Positions 1 to 8,455 of a stretch of 43,212 nt of DNA are shown here, piece after piece. The stretch's first letter is position 1, and each line of letters starts with the position of its first letter. The position numbers were made by a program, and so were the translations under genes. Under the pieces are notes generated by a model. It worked only from the letters and a program-made list of their open reading frames with translations, ran no database searches and was not told the DNA's origin. The DNA comes from CAZAGT01 sp964484515. GTDB lineage: Bacteria; Desulfobacterota; DSM-4660; Desulfatiglandales; HGW-15. Location of the stretch: positions 1-43,212 of the forward strand of contig CAZAGT010000003.1 in NCBI GenBank assembly GCA_964484515.1, written 5' to 3'.

Positions 1-1
1 C

Positions 2-793
2 CGATTCTCGGTCTCCTCGCTGCGGGCCGATGCCCTGACGGACACCTTTCTGGAGTCGTTTAAGAAAGCCGGCCAAAAGACCCTCGCCATTGCCCCCGAG
101 GCGGGTTCCGAGAGACTGCGGCGGATGATCAACAAGCACCTGACCAAGGCCCAAATCGCCGATGCCGTGAGGCTCATCGGGCGCCAAGAGGCATTTGACA
201 TCAGGCTCTATTTCATCATCGGCCTGCCCACCGAGACCCAGGAAGACGTCGAAGCCATCCTGGAGCTTGTTAAATCGATCAAACACGAACTCATTAAGGT
301 GTCTCAGCGTCGCGGCCGCATCGGCCGGATCAAACTGAGCGTCAATTGCTTTGTGCCCAAGCCCTTCACACCCTTCCAATGGCTACCCATGGAAGACGTC
401 GCCACCCTGAAAGACAAGCAGAAGTGGCTCAAAAGGGCGATCGGGCGTGAAGGTGGCGTCAGCGTCAATTTCGATCTGCCCAAATGGGCCTACGTGCAGT
501 CACTCCTCTCCCTGGGTGACAGACGCGTCGGGTCGATCCTGCTCCTGGCCCATCAGTCCGACGGGGACTGGGAGCGTGCCTTCCGCTCTTCAAGCCTAAA
601 CCCCGACTTCTTTGTCCATCGTCCCAAGGCGCTCGACGAAACCCTACCCTGGGATTTCATCGACCACGGCATCTACAAGGAATACCTGATCAAAGAGTAC
701 AAGCTGGCCCTCAAAGCCGAAGAGTCCGACATCTGCCACGTAGGCGAGTGCGAACGCTGCGGGGCTTGCCGAAAACTCCCCTCGAAGCATTGA
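2..793 (+). CDS. Radical SAM protein, C-terminal part (5' end outside window)
   Basis: The reading frame is open from base 2, so the gene starts upstream of the window. What is visible is the second half of a radical SAM TIM barrel: an IAPEAGSERLR segment, a strand with FIIGLPTET, and a segment ending in NCFVPKPFTPFQW. This pattern is typical of B12-binding-domain radical SAM proteins of the BchE/YgiQ-like type. The CxxxCxxC cluster of the radical SAM core and any cobalamin domain would lie in the missing part. The C-terminus carries a second Cys group (CHVGECERCGAC) that could bind metal. The substrate cannot be told from this fragment. Confidence is high for the superfamily and low for the exact subfamily. 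Confidence 0.85.
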   Translation, partial: RFSVSSLRADALTDTFLESFKKAGQKTLAIAPEAGSERLRRMINKHLTKAQIADAVRLIGRQEAFDIRLYFIIGLPTETQEDVEAILELVKSIKHELIKVSQRRGRIGRIKLSVNCFVPKPFTPFQWLPMEDVATLKDKQKWLKRAIGREGGVSVNFDLPKWAYVQSLLSLGDRRVGSILLLAHQSDGDWERAFRSSSLNPDFFVHRPKALDETLPWDFIDHGIYKEYLIKEYKLALKAEESDICHVGECERCGACRKLPSKH

Positions 794-870
794 GCGACAC
801 TCTGCAATTTTTCAGAATTTACAGCGTAGAGGCCCGATCGTATCTTTTGACTCCGGGGCTGCGCAATCGA

Positions 871-1247
871 GCGGGACGCCCTTCAGATTTTCAGTTGCAA
901 AGATCTTAAAAAATGCACGACTGTGAACACATAGGAAAATTAGCATGGCTGGAAGTTTCCGGTCAGCCTTGCGTCGCATGGAGGTACTTCAAGAGTAGCG
1001 GAAAGCTATGAGATTGAGATATATGCTATGACTCTAAAGGATAAACATCAAAAGGGGAGAAGGGCTGGGAGCCTTCTTTTCTATTGGGCGGCCCTCGAAT
1101 GAAGATTTTCCCTTGCAGAATTTGGCTGACGTCTATCGGATAAGTATTGCCGGTGCTGGATACTCAGTCGAAAGAGCGAAATGATTACCCTCGAGAACCA
1201 ATATCAGTTAATTGGATGGGTTTCTTAAAATTTTAAGGGCGTCCCGC
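871..1247. mobile_element. MITE-like non-coding element, copy 1
   Basis: The element is bounded by inverted copies of GCGGGACGCCCTT. The left end continues with CAGATTTTCA. The reverse complement of the right end continues with AAAATTTTAAGAAAC. A second copy lies at 4192-4588 in the same orientation. The copies match best over both termini, around ATTAGCA...GTTT near the left, around CTATTGGGC in the middle, and over the last about 70 bases. No open frame is shared between copies and no clear target duplication is seen. The right end stops 11 bases before the stop codon of the minus-strand gene at 1259. A non-autonomous transposable element or large REP-like repeat fits best. Confidence 0.75.
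1058..1080 (+). terminator. Terminator-like hairpin inside element copy 1
   Basis: AGAAGGGCT and AGCCTTCT form a stem with one bulged G around a GGG loop, followed by a TTT tract. The equivalent place in copy 2 (4394-4419) also has a shorter AAGGG/CCCTT stem followed by T residues. This suggests the hairpin is a conserved part of the element. Confidence 0.5.
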
Positions 1248-1258
1248 TTTCATATTTT

Positions 1259-1483
1259 TTAGCTCCTCCCATCAGCAATTTCCCATAGCACCGCCTGTAT
1301 CTGAGAGGGCCTCATGTGGCCCAAGTCAGCAAGTATAGCCCCGATAGGTCTGTGCGGTTTTCCCGCCACATCCTCCCTCACCTGGATAGTCGTGGCCTCC
1401 ACTAACTGATGCGCCGTGATGAACTTCTTTTCAACGGCAATCATTCCGAATCTTAGCTGGAAATGGGATGCCTCGACCGTCAC
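1259..1483 (-). CDS. Small stand-alone MshEN-like domain protein
   Basis: This 74-residue protein consists of two consecutive half-repeats. The first begins RFGMIAVEKKFITAHQLVEA and ends in a Q at the 24th position. The second begins PIGAILADLGHMRPSQIQAV. Both line up with the 24-residue MshEN motif (RLGxxLVxxGxxxxxxLxxxLxxQ), which binds c-di-GMP at the N-terminus of MshE/PilB-type ATPases. The motifs are diverged: the first lacks the second-position Leu and mid Gly, and the second lacks the leading Arg and final Gln. No ATPase follows. The start is GTG with a GGGGTGGG ribosome site about 5 bases upstream. The frame stays open further upstream, so a longer N-terminus is possible. Function is unknown; c-di-GMP binding is inference. 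Confidence 0.65.
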   Translation of the reverse strand: MTVEASHFQLRFGMIAVEKKFITAHQLVEATTIQVREDVAGKPHRPIGAILADLGHMRPSQIQAVLWEIADGRS

Positions 1484-2321
1484 GTCCGTCCCACCCCTTC
1501 GGTGATGTCGGAAAACAGAACCCCAATTGTCACCGTACCCCTCTGGCCAGCATCAACACGCTCTCTTTGCTGCTTCCAGTGCCCGAGCTGCAGAAATGCC
1601 CGCGCCCTCGTTAGATCAGGAACAGATGGTCCTGAATCCGATCTCGCGCTAGTTTTGCTCTCTTTCTTTGTGCAATGGCATTGGGGATATCAAACAGCAT
1701 GCCAGAGGCTGCCTTCACGTGCATACGTCGGGTGGCCTGCAGAAATCGTATTCATGGCAGGGACTTAGAAGGCTAGATGGTTAGAAGACCCTGCAAAGAT
1801 GGTGAACGACGGATTGGTTTACGGTGATTTTGCACAGAAAAATGGGCATGTCGCACTGAATTCTGTGCATGCCGATAAGGCCGGTTTGCATCCCTGGTCA
1901 GCCGGGCGCCTAAGAGAACATTTCATCGGTGTAGAAGATGAAACGGCAAATCGGAGTGAGTTATCACTGTCAATAGAATTCTTCCCCGCAGAGGTTTTTG
2001 AATGCGGTTCTTCACATCTCTTCCCTTCAGCTTTTTGGCTTGTAAAGCGTCCCTATGATTTTCAGTTACCGAAATCTTAAGAAATCAGCATGTTCGAGCC
2101 TATAGCATGAGTAGTCAGACCGGGCGCTTCTGGCCGGGGTCTTCATTGATAAGGACGCTGAGCATGCAGATCGAATCGCTTCAAGAATGGCGGATAGATA
2201 TGCGATCAAGGCAAATGAATTTACGGTTGGGCCGAAGGAATGGTTTTGAATGCTACGGGGGAGACGTCTTTTGTTTGGGGCCTAGGGGTCGGAAATCTGG
2301 CACGCAGGATAGGTAATGGCA
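1484..2321. other. 838-base stretch with no convincing gene
   Basis: Open frames on the plus strand here (for example 1799-2080) have no recognisable motif, poor starts and no conserved neighbours, so none is called. The only structure I recognise is a diverged copy of the left end of the repeat element, at about 2047-2092. A GC-rich imperfect hairpin lies near 2119-2141. Confidence 0.5.
2047..2092. repeat. Relic of the left end of the MITE-like element
   Basis: GCGTCCC, then GATTTTCAGTT, then AAATCTTAAGAAAT follow each other with the same spacing as at the left end of copy 1 (871-917). No matching right end was found before the minus-strand gene that ends at 2322. This looks like a decayed third copy. 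Confidence 0.45.
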
Positions 2322-2618
2322 TTAAAGAGGTTCCATTTGAGCCGCGCATAATGATTTTTCCAGCAGTTGAATTCCTGTTTGCCAAACTGTTATCTCAGAC
2401 ATCAGCTCTTTCTTCTTTTTGTCATCCAGAGTTCTAATTATCTGCTTGGGGTCTTCTTCTAAGTACATCCTGAGATCGAATATCGTGACCAGGACTTCTC
2501 CAAATACCTCACGCAAATCATCATAGCTCTTGACTCTTCTAACGAATTTCTTCTGCTCCATAGCGATTTCCTTAAGGAATTGCTCAAGGTCTTTTTCAGT
2601 CAGTTCGGGATACTCCAT
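2322..2618 (-). CDS. Small hypothetical protein, charged and helical
   Basis: The frame is open from 2672, but the ATG at 2618 is preceded by AGGAGGGGAG, so the product is taken as 98 residues starting MEYPELTEKDLEQF. The protein is rich in Lys, Glu and Leu, is predicted helical by eye, and has no signal peptide or membrane segment. I do not recognise the family. It stands alone, between a stretch with no gene and the SpmA-SpmB fusion gene, whose stop codon lies about 210 bases away. Like the gene at 1259 it is short and acidic/basic mixed. No regulatory signal is visible beyond the strong ribosome site. Confidence 0.6.
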   Translation of the reverse strand: MEYPELTEKDLEQFLKEIAMEQKKFVRRVKSYDDLREVFGEVLVTIFDLRMYLEEDPKQIIRTLDDKKKKELMSEITVWQTGIQLLEKSLCAAQMEPL

Positions 2619-2825
2619 CTCCCCTCCTCGATCCGGTTTCCTTGAAGCGGTTAATGGGGAAATCCACCCCATTCTGCCTAATCGTCTTGAACTGCATAAA
2701 AGTTAAGGAAAACGGGAGCAGAAGTTGGGATTATCGAAGATATTATGGGTGGTCGGTTTTGAAACGACGTTGATTATTGAAAGCTCCCTAATTGACGCTT
2801 CGCTCAATTTTAGGGCAAGGCATTA

Positions 2826-4115
2826 TCAACGAAACAAGAACGAGCACGCAATGATCGCAAAGACGACCCCAGCGATATCGGCAGTCAGGCCTGCGGCCAG
2901 AGTGTGACGGACCCTCCGGACCTGAACGGCACCAAAGTAAACGGCCATAACGTAAAAGGTGGTCTCCGTGGAGCCCTGAAGAGTAGACACCAGAACTCCC
3001 GTGTAGCTGTCCGGACCGATGGCAGGATCATTGATGAGGGACGCCAAAATGCCATAGGCCCCTGATCCTGACAACGGCCGCATCAGGGCCATTGGAAGCG
3101 CCTCCGCCGGAAGTCCGAATCTGGAGGTGACCGGCCCCAAGAGAGAAACCAGCATGTCGAGGCCTCCGCTGGCCCGCAGCATTCCGACCGCTACCAGGAT
3201 GGCTACCAGATAGGGGATGATGCGTAACGCAACCTGGAATCCTTCCTTTGCCCCTTCCACCAAGACCTCGTAGATTCGCACCTTCCGGAACACCCCGAAA
3301 AGAAGAAATCCAACCATGAGAGCCGGCAGGATCCACGGGGAGAAGGTGTCGCCGTACAAAACAGCCAGGGGGATCATGGCGGCAAGAACGGCCAGGGCCG
3401 TCATGCTGACCCAGAAGGGATAGGCTGTGTCCCGAGCTGGAAGAGGCTCCAGGCCCCCTTCTTTTTGCCGCGTTTCAGCCAGATCATCAACGCCGACATC
3501 GCCGGGGATCGGCCCAATCCGACTGTAAAGCTTAGCCGAGATGATGGCGAAGCAGGTCGCCCCGATGGTGGCAAACAGGGTAGTGGGCAGAATGGCGGCC
3601 GGCTCCGCGGAACCTGCGGCCGCACGAAGGGCGATGACGCCAGTGGGCAGCAGGGTCACGCTGGACGTGTTGATGGCCAGAAACAGGGCCATGGCATTGG
3701 TCGCCATACCCTGACTGGGGTTGAGCCTGTCGAGTTCCTGCATGGCTCGGATGCCAAACGGCGTGGCGGCATTGCCCAGACCGAGCGCATTGGCCGACAG
3801 GTTCAGGACCATGGCCCCCATGGCAGGGTGATCGGGAGGCACATCGGGAAATAGGCGAATCATCAGGGGGCGAATGAGCCTGGAAAGGATCTGGAGCATC
3901 CCGCCTGCTTCGGCCACTTTCATCAACCCCAAGAACAGGGCCATCACGCCTACGAGGCCGATCGCCAGCTCCACGGCAGAACCGGCTGAATCGACCATGG
4001 CCGTGGAAAGGGCTTCCATGGGCGACGGTTCGCCGGCAACGTACGTTCCGAAGATCTGGCGCCAACCTGCGAAACCCGCTGAGAACAACACGATGATCAG
4101 AAAGACGGTGTTCAT
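2826..4115 (-). CDS. SpmA-SpmB fusion, nucleoside-recognition (Gate) domain membrane protein
   Basis: A 429-residue integral membrane protein made of two nucleoside-recognition/Gate domains in tandem. The N-terminal half (about 1-200) corresponds to spore maturation protein A; it contains NLSANALGLGNAATPFG, the hallmark of the family. The C-terminal half (about 230-429) corresponds to SpmB, with RPLSGSGAYGI and STLQGSTETTFYV. In Bacillus the two are separate proteins of under 200 residues each; the fused form is common in non-sporulating Gram-negative bacteria, where its role is unknown. A hydrophilic linker (about 203-228) joins the halves. The ATG at 4115 lacks a clear ribosome site. It is probably a membrane transport or gating protein; no sporulation role is implied. 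Confidence 0.9.
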   Translation of the reverse strand: MNTVFLIIVLFSAGFAGWRQIFGTYVAGEPSPMEALSTAMVDSAGSAVELAIGLVGVMALFLGLMKVAEAGGMLQILSRLIRPLMIRLFPDVPPDHPAMGAMVLNLSANALGLGNAATPFGIRAMQELDRLNPSQGMATNAMALFLAINTSSVTLLPTGVIALRAAAGSAEPAAILPTTLFATIGATCFAIISAKLYSRIGPIPGDVGVDDLAETRQKEGGLEPLPARDTAYPFWVSMTALAVLAAMIPLAVLYGDTFSPWILPALMVGFLLFGVFRKVRIYEVLVEGAKEGFQVALRIIPYLVAILVAVGMLRASGGLDMLVSLLGPVTSRFGLPAEALPMALMRPLSGSGAYGILASLINDPAIGPDSYTGVLVSTLQGSTETTFYVMAVYFGAVQVRRVRHTLAAGLTADIAGVVFAIIACSFLFR

Positions 4116-4191
4116 GGCGATATCAGATTAGGATGGTTGATTCCGTTAGCCTGCGCGGGTCACTCGCCCTCACCAGGATGCCCTGCGTAAG

Positions 4192-4588
4192 GCGGGACGC
4201 CCTTAAGATTTTCACTTTCAAACGGTTCAAGAAATTGACAAATGCGAATACGCAGCAAGATTAGCAAGACTAAAAGTTTGCAGTCAATTTTACTATCCAC
4301 CCGGGGGTTGATGATTTTGATCGATTTGTCTCAAAGGCGGTATACATATTCGAAATAGAGGTCGATATATTATCCTGAAAGGCAAACAGCAATAAGGGCC
4401 AAAACCATGATCCCTTTTTGCTATTGGGCAGTTGGAGAATTTGCAACTTCCAGTCCAGAATCAGCTATTCATTTAGGGATGAATGTTCGCGGGGTTGGAT
4501 GTTCGACGAAGAGGGGAGAAATCATTGCCCTCGAAAAATAATATTCAGTTAATTGGATAAGTTTCTTGAAATTTGAAGGGCGTCCCGC
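4192..4588. mobile_element. MITE-like non-coding element, copy 2
   Basis: Second copy of the element at 871-1247. The left end is GCGGGACGCCCTTAAGATTT; the right end is its near inverse, ending GAAGGGCGTCCCGC. Near the right end, ATTCAGTTAATTGGATAAG matches copy 1 closely. The last base lies 1 base before the stop codon of the histidine kinase gene, so the element abuts that reading frame. No coding capacity and no clear target duplication are seen. The copies differ by many substitutions and about 20 bases in length, so the insertions are old. Confidence 0.75.
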
Positions 4589-4589
4589 A

Positions 4590-7337
4590 TTATGAAGGGG
4601 CTTCACACCCGGCCCGCCCTCTATCCAATACCTCCCTTATCTTCCGAGATAGGTCCTTGACGTTGAACGGTTTCTGGATAAACGCGTCACAGCCCTGCTC
4701 CAGTATCTCCGAAGCCTGTCCCTCGATACTGTACCCGCTGGCAAGCAGAACGCCAATATCCGGATTCATCGCTTTCAAATGGCCGAATACCTCGCCGCCA
4801 CCCATGTCAGGCATAACCATGTCTAGGACAACGATGTCGATGTCCTGCCGGTGCAGTTGGTACGCTTGAACGGCTTCGCGGCCGCCTCTGGCCCCGATAA
4901 CATGGTAACCCAGGTTCCGCAATGACTGAACGACGACGTCTAACACGAGTTCCTCATCGTCCACTAAAAGGACGGTCTCCGTCCCGTTCATAACCGGTTC
5001 AGCTATCTTCGCCTGCTCGGAAACGGCTTCCTCGCAGGTCGGCAGGTAAATGATAAACGTGGTCCCCCGCCCTCCTCCTCCGGACTCGACATCGATATAC
5101 CCCTTATGGGCCTTCACGATCCCATAGGAGGAAGCCAGCCCGAGACCGGTACCCCTCCCGAGCTCTTTCGTGGTGAAAAAAGGATCGAATATTCGATCCA
5201 TCGTCTTTTGATCTATTCCGGTTCCCGTGTCTTCGATGGTGAGCATGGCGTAGTCACCGGGTTTTGGCTGATAGGCCTTCCCTTTCATATCATCGTGGGT
5301 GACGTTCCTGGTCTTCAGGAACAGATCGCCGCCTTTCAACATCGCGTCAGCGGCATTGACATAGATATTCCAGAGCACTTGCTCGATCTGTCCTTGGTCC
5401 CCCTGTATCGGGGCTAGTTCTGGTGAAAGGTCGGTATGAACCCTGATCTCTTTCTTGGTTGCTGCAAAGGTGCTGGATGTCTCCTCGACCAATTGATTCA
5501 AACCGATGGTCTTGACGTCGTATTTCCCCTTTCTGGCGTAAGCGAGCAATTGGTTTGTGAGCCTGGCGCCGCTTTGAACCGACTTTTTAATGTTCTCCAA
5601 CCGCTCATAGCTCAACTCCGTCTTATCGGCCTCCATAAGGACCAGAGACACATTTCCCATGACGGCAGTTAAGAGGTTGTTAAAGTTGTGGGCGATACCT
5701 CCGGCCAGGGTGCCCAGGGATTCCATTCTCTGGAATCTTTGAAACTCCAGTTCAAGGCGTTTCCGTTCGGTCAGGTCCCTAATGATCGCAAATGCCGCAG
5801 GCTTTCCCCCATAGGAAATCACGCTGGCATTGAATTCGACATCTATCCTAGTCCCGTTGCGGTGCTTGAGGGCCGCCTCGTACGTTGACGGGACATCTTC
5901 GCCTGCCATGCGTTGAGAGTGGTATTGCGCGACCCTTTCAGCTTCATCGGGGTGAATGTAGTCAGAGAAAGCCGTGTCCTCGATCTCTGGCATCCCATAG
6001 CCGGCCAGCTCTGCCAGCCGCGGGTTTACATACTTGAGGAGACCGTCCTGAATAATAGCAATTCCGTCATTGGCCAACTCCACCAGGTTGCGATACTTCT
6101 CCTCACTCTCCTTCAGGGCCTCCAACGCCCGCGTACGTTCGGTGATGTTCCGCAAGATGGCCTGGACCGCAATGATCTCCCCATCCTTCTTGAGCGGCAC
6201 GGCTCTCAGTTCATAGGGAATGATGGCGCCGTTCTTGTCTATCCCGTTGACCTCGAAAATGGGCGTTTCATTTCCCGCAAGCATTTCTCCCAGATGAGCA
6301 AGGGTCCTAGCGGCGGAAGCTTCCTCAAGGATCCCACACTGAAAGACATTTTGGCCCAGCATTTCCTCTCGTGAATAGCCGCTTTCTTCCTCAAACCTCC
6401 GGTTGAAATCAAGAAAGTGTCCCTTCGTATCGATGACGCAGATCATGTCTGCAGCGTTATCAAAGAGCGTCCGGTATTTCTTCTCACTCTCTTTGAGAGC
6501 TTCTTCCGTCTCTCTTTGTTCCGTGACGTCCACATAGATGCCGAGGATTGCAGGCCGCCCCTGCCAGGCGATGGAACTTGCCGTCGACTGGATCCAGATC
6601 CGTCCGCCGTCCTTACGCCTCCCTTTCCAGCCGGGGCTGATGGAAAGCGATTCTCCCCTCTCAATCATTGCGGCTCTGCGACGCATCTGATCCCAGCCAT
6701 CCGGTTCGACGAGCGTTTCCAAGATGTTTTTGCCGATCAGTTCCTCCGGCCCCTCGTAGCCGAACATCCTGACCATCGCAGGGTTGACGTACAGAATGAT
6801 CTCATCTCGGACGATGAGTATTCCTTGGATTGATCCCTCAACCACACTCCGATAACGCTCCTCTGAATCTTGGAGAGCCTGTTCAGACCGCTTTCGACTG
6901 CTGATGTCGACTATGACACCCCTGAGGCCGACGGGCCTCCCGGCACGATATATGGGCGCCGAGTGGAAGATAGCCGGGAAGGTCGTACCGTCTTTCCTTC
7001 GGGCCGTATATTCATTAAGGCTGTCCTTCTCTCCTTTCAGGATCTGCTGGACGTTTTCAATCGCCCTTACTCGTTCTTCGGGGACCAGGACCTCAAAGGC
7101 GTTCAGTCCTCGCTTGAAATCCTCCGGGGCATATCCGAAACGTTCCATTGCTTTCCGATTCACGAAAACGAGCTTGCCCTCCGGGTCCATCTCAAACACG
7201 GTTTCAGGCAAAAATTCGGCCAATTCCCGAAACCGTTCCGCACTCGCTCTCAGGGATTCTTTGACCTTTCTGTGTCGTTCCACTTCCTGCTCCAGCTCTT
7301 TGATTCGCCGTTCCAGTTCTCGATAGCTAGCTTTCAT
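4590..7337 (-). CDS. Hybrid sensor histidine kinase with four PAS domains and a C-terminal receiver
   Basis: 915 residues. A short coiled coil (about 3-30) is followed by four PAS/PAC units (about 33-150, 155-275, 282-400, 412-525), a HisKA dimerisation helix pair with the phosphorylated His in GGIAHNFNNLL (His550), a HATPase domain containing a DTGTGI box and GTGLGLAS, and a receiver domain (about 789-910) with DD at its start, the phosphoacceptor Asp839 in VVLDMVMPD and the conserved Lys in QKPF. There is no membrane segment, so this is a cytoplasmic sensor. The PAS units suggest sensing of redox, light, oxygen or a small ligand, but none has a recognisable cofactor motif. No output regulator is next to it. 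Repeat element copy 2 abuts its 3' end. Confidence 0.93.
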   Translation of the reverse strand: MKASYRELERRIKELEQEVERHRKVKESLRASAERFRELAEFLPETVFEMDPEGKLVFVNRKAMERFGYAPEDFKRGLNAFEVLVPEERVRAIENVQQILKGEKDSLNEYTARRKDGTTFPAIFHSAPIYRAGRPVGLRGVIVDISSRKRSEQALQDSEERYRSVVEGSIQGILIVRDEIILYVNPAMVRMFGYEGPEELIGKNILETLVEPDGWDQMRRRAAMIERGESLSISPGWKGRRKDGGRIWIQSTASSIAWQGRPAILGIYVDVTEQRETEEALKESEKKYRTLFDNAADMICVIDTKGHFLDFNRRFEEESGYSREEMLGQNVFQCGILEEASAARTLAHLGEMLAGNETPIFEVNGIDKNGAIIPYELRAVPLKKDGEIIAVQAILRNITERTRALEALKESEEKYRNLVELANDGIAIIQDGLLKYVNPRLAELAGYGMPEIEDTAFSDYIHPDEAERVAQYHSQRMAGEDVPSTYEAALKHRNGTRIDVEFNASVISYGGKPAAFAIIRDLTERKRLELEFQRFQRMESLGTLAGGIAHNFNNLLTAVMGNVSLVLMEADKTELSYERLENIKKSVQSGARLTNQLLAYARKGKYDVKTIGLNQLVEETSSTFAATKKEIRVHTDLSPELAPIQGDQGQIEQVLWNIYVNAADAMLKGGDLFLKTRNVTHDDMKGKAYQPKPGDYAMLTIEDTGTGIDQKTMDRIFDPFFTTKELGRGTGLGLASSYGIVKAHKGYIDVESGGGGRGTTFIIYLPTCEEAVSEQAKIAEPVMNGTETVLLVDDEELVLDVVVQSLRNLGYHVIGARGGREAVQAYQLHRQDIDIVVLDMVMPDMGGGEVFGHLKAMNPDIGVLLASGYSIEGQASEILEQGCDAFIQKPFNVKDLSRKIREVLDRGRAGCEAPS

Positions 7338-7902
7338 GATATGAGACAGACCCTTCCGACATCCCGAAGCGGCTCCGATCGCCGCCGCCTCTTCTGTCTT
7401 TTCACGTCCTTATCCCCACTACAGGGCTCACCCGTGCAGATGGCGAGCATGAAATATGCCATTACGGGCACACCAACAATTGTACTTTGATATCATTAGG
7501 TTATCTAGGATTGAAAGAATAGCGAAGCCCGGCCGTGGAAGTGTCTTCTTCTCAAGAGGCGAAAGCCGTCGGAGTTTTGACTCGATTTCCGCTCACCAAG
7601 CCAACTTGCCTCTGAATGAAAAGGGCAGAGGCCTTCGTCTCTGCCCTTTTCACGAGAAATTGTTGTTGGGGGCGCTGGAGCCTCGCGAAGAGCCTGCGCC
7701 TTTAGAGGTTAGCGAAAGATCTCCAGATGCCAGACCGCCGAAGCCACGGACCGCCCGCAGGGTTTGTGAGAGGGCGCAATTCGACGGTAACGAGACCCTG
7801 TAGCATGAGGAGCAAGAATTCACGCTGTGGAGGTTGACGTTTCAGGGCCCAGAGAGGGGCATCGGGGGTCCCTTTTCTTCCTTGCCCTTCATGTTCAACC
7901 TT
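7338..7902. other. 565-base intergenic region between two minus-strand transcripts
   Basis: Upstream region of the histidine kinase and downstream region of the sigma-factor operon. It contains one strong hairpin with a T tract (7623-7650). The open frame at 7456-7803 has no ribosome site and an Arg/Pro-rich composition typical of a chance frame, so no gene is called. Confidence 0.6.
7623..7650. terminator. Intrinsic terminator hairpin
   Basis: GGGCAGAG and CTCTGCCC form a perfect 8-bp stem around an 8-base loop, followed by TTTT on the plus strand and preceded by AA on the plus strand. On the minus strand it lies 250 bases after the CpxP-Spy-like gene, whose operon it could end, although the T tract favours plus-strand transcripts. 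Confidence 0.65.
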
Positions 7903-8418
7903 CTACTCTTCAGTCTGTCCGGCTGGGTAGTTCGCTCTTCCTGGGTCTCCTCCCATATGCCTTCGTCCCATCCGATGTTCTCTAACCTGGGCCTTGAGCT
8001 GTTGAAACCGATCGAGCCCCAGGATTTCACGCACGCCGAGCAGAAACTTGAATCGTTCGACAGCGATATCCTTTTGTGCGGCCTGGAGTTTCATGAAGCG
8101 CGCCATGCTGGCAGCTGAGTCGAACGGGGTACTGTCGAGAAGGTGCTCGAGCTCAAGTCGTTCCTTTTGCATTTCGCTACGCAGATCGATCATCCGGCGT
8201 CGATGCTCAAGAAACAACCTGTCGAGTTTCTCCTTATCTTCCTCGGTTAGATTCAATCTTTCAGCCGGTTGCGGCATCCTCCACCACTTCCCGTGAGGCA
8301 CCCCCATGCCCTCCTTTTGGTGATAAACCCTGTCTCCACAGCCGCCGCGTGGTTTTGCCATGGAGACCGCAGGTAGGACAAAAAGGAAAACCAAAACGAA
8401 TAATGTTGCTCTCTTCAT
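7903..8418 (-). CDS. Periplasmic CpxP/Spy/ZraP-like metal-stress sensor protein
   Basis: 171 residues with a signal peptide (MKRATLFVLVFLFVLPAVSMA). The mature part is very basic and helical: LNLTEEDKEKLDRLF resembles the LTxxQ helix of the CpxP/Spy family, and the rest is a long amphipathic hairpin (RRRMIDLRSEMQKERLELE...). His and Met residues are enriched near both ends (GVPHGKWWRMPQP and REHRMGRRHMGG), as in heavy-metal-resistance proteins of the ZraP/CnrX group. It is the third gene after an ECF sigma factor and its anti-sigma factor. In the analogous CnrYXH system such a protein senses metal for the sigma factor. AGGAGGT precedes the ATG. A metal-sensing or envelope-stress role is inferred. 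Confidence 0.75.
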   Translation of the reverse strand: MKRATLFVLVFLFVLPAVSMAKPRGGCGDRVYHQKEGMGVPHGKWWRMPQPAERLNLTEEDKEKLDRLFLEHRRRMIDLRSEMQKERLELEHLLDSTPFDSAASMARFMKLQAAQKDIAVERFKFLLGVREILGLDRFQQLKAQVREHRMGRRHMGGDPGRANYPAGQTEE

Positions 8419-8455
8419 AATGACCTCCTAATAGATTATTTGACAGCGGATCGAA

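Noticed and set aside
1463..2316. Plus-strand frames 1463-1768, 1799-2080 and 2107-2316
   Set aside because: No ribosome sites, no recognisable motif, and composition of chance frames.
3028..4065. Other frames within the SpmA-SpmB gene, up to 177 residues
   Set aside because: They are low-complexity Arg/Pro/Ser/Gly-rich shadows of a well supported membrane protein.
6870..7490. A 206-residue plus-strand frame antisense to the histidine kinase
   Set aside because: It is fully antisense to the PAS-domain coding region and has no motif.
7649..7840. Possible structured RNA in the GC-rich intergenic segment after the hairpin
   Set aside because: I could not find a conserved RNA motif or consistent stems; no evidence beyond base composition.
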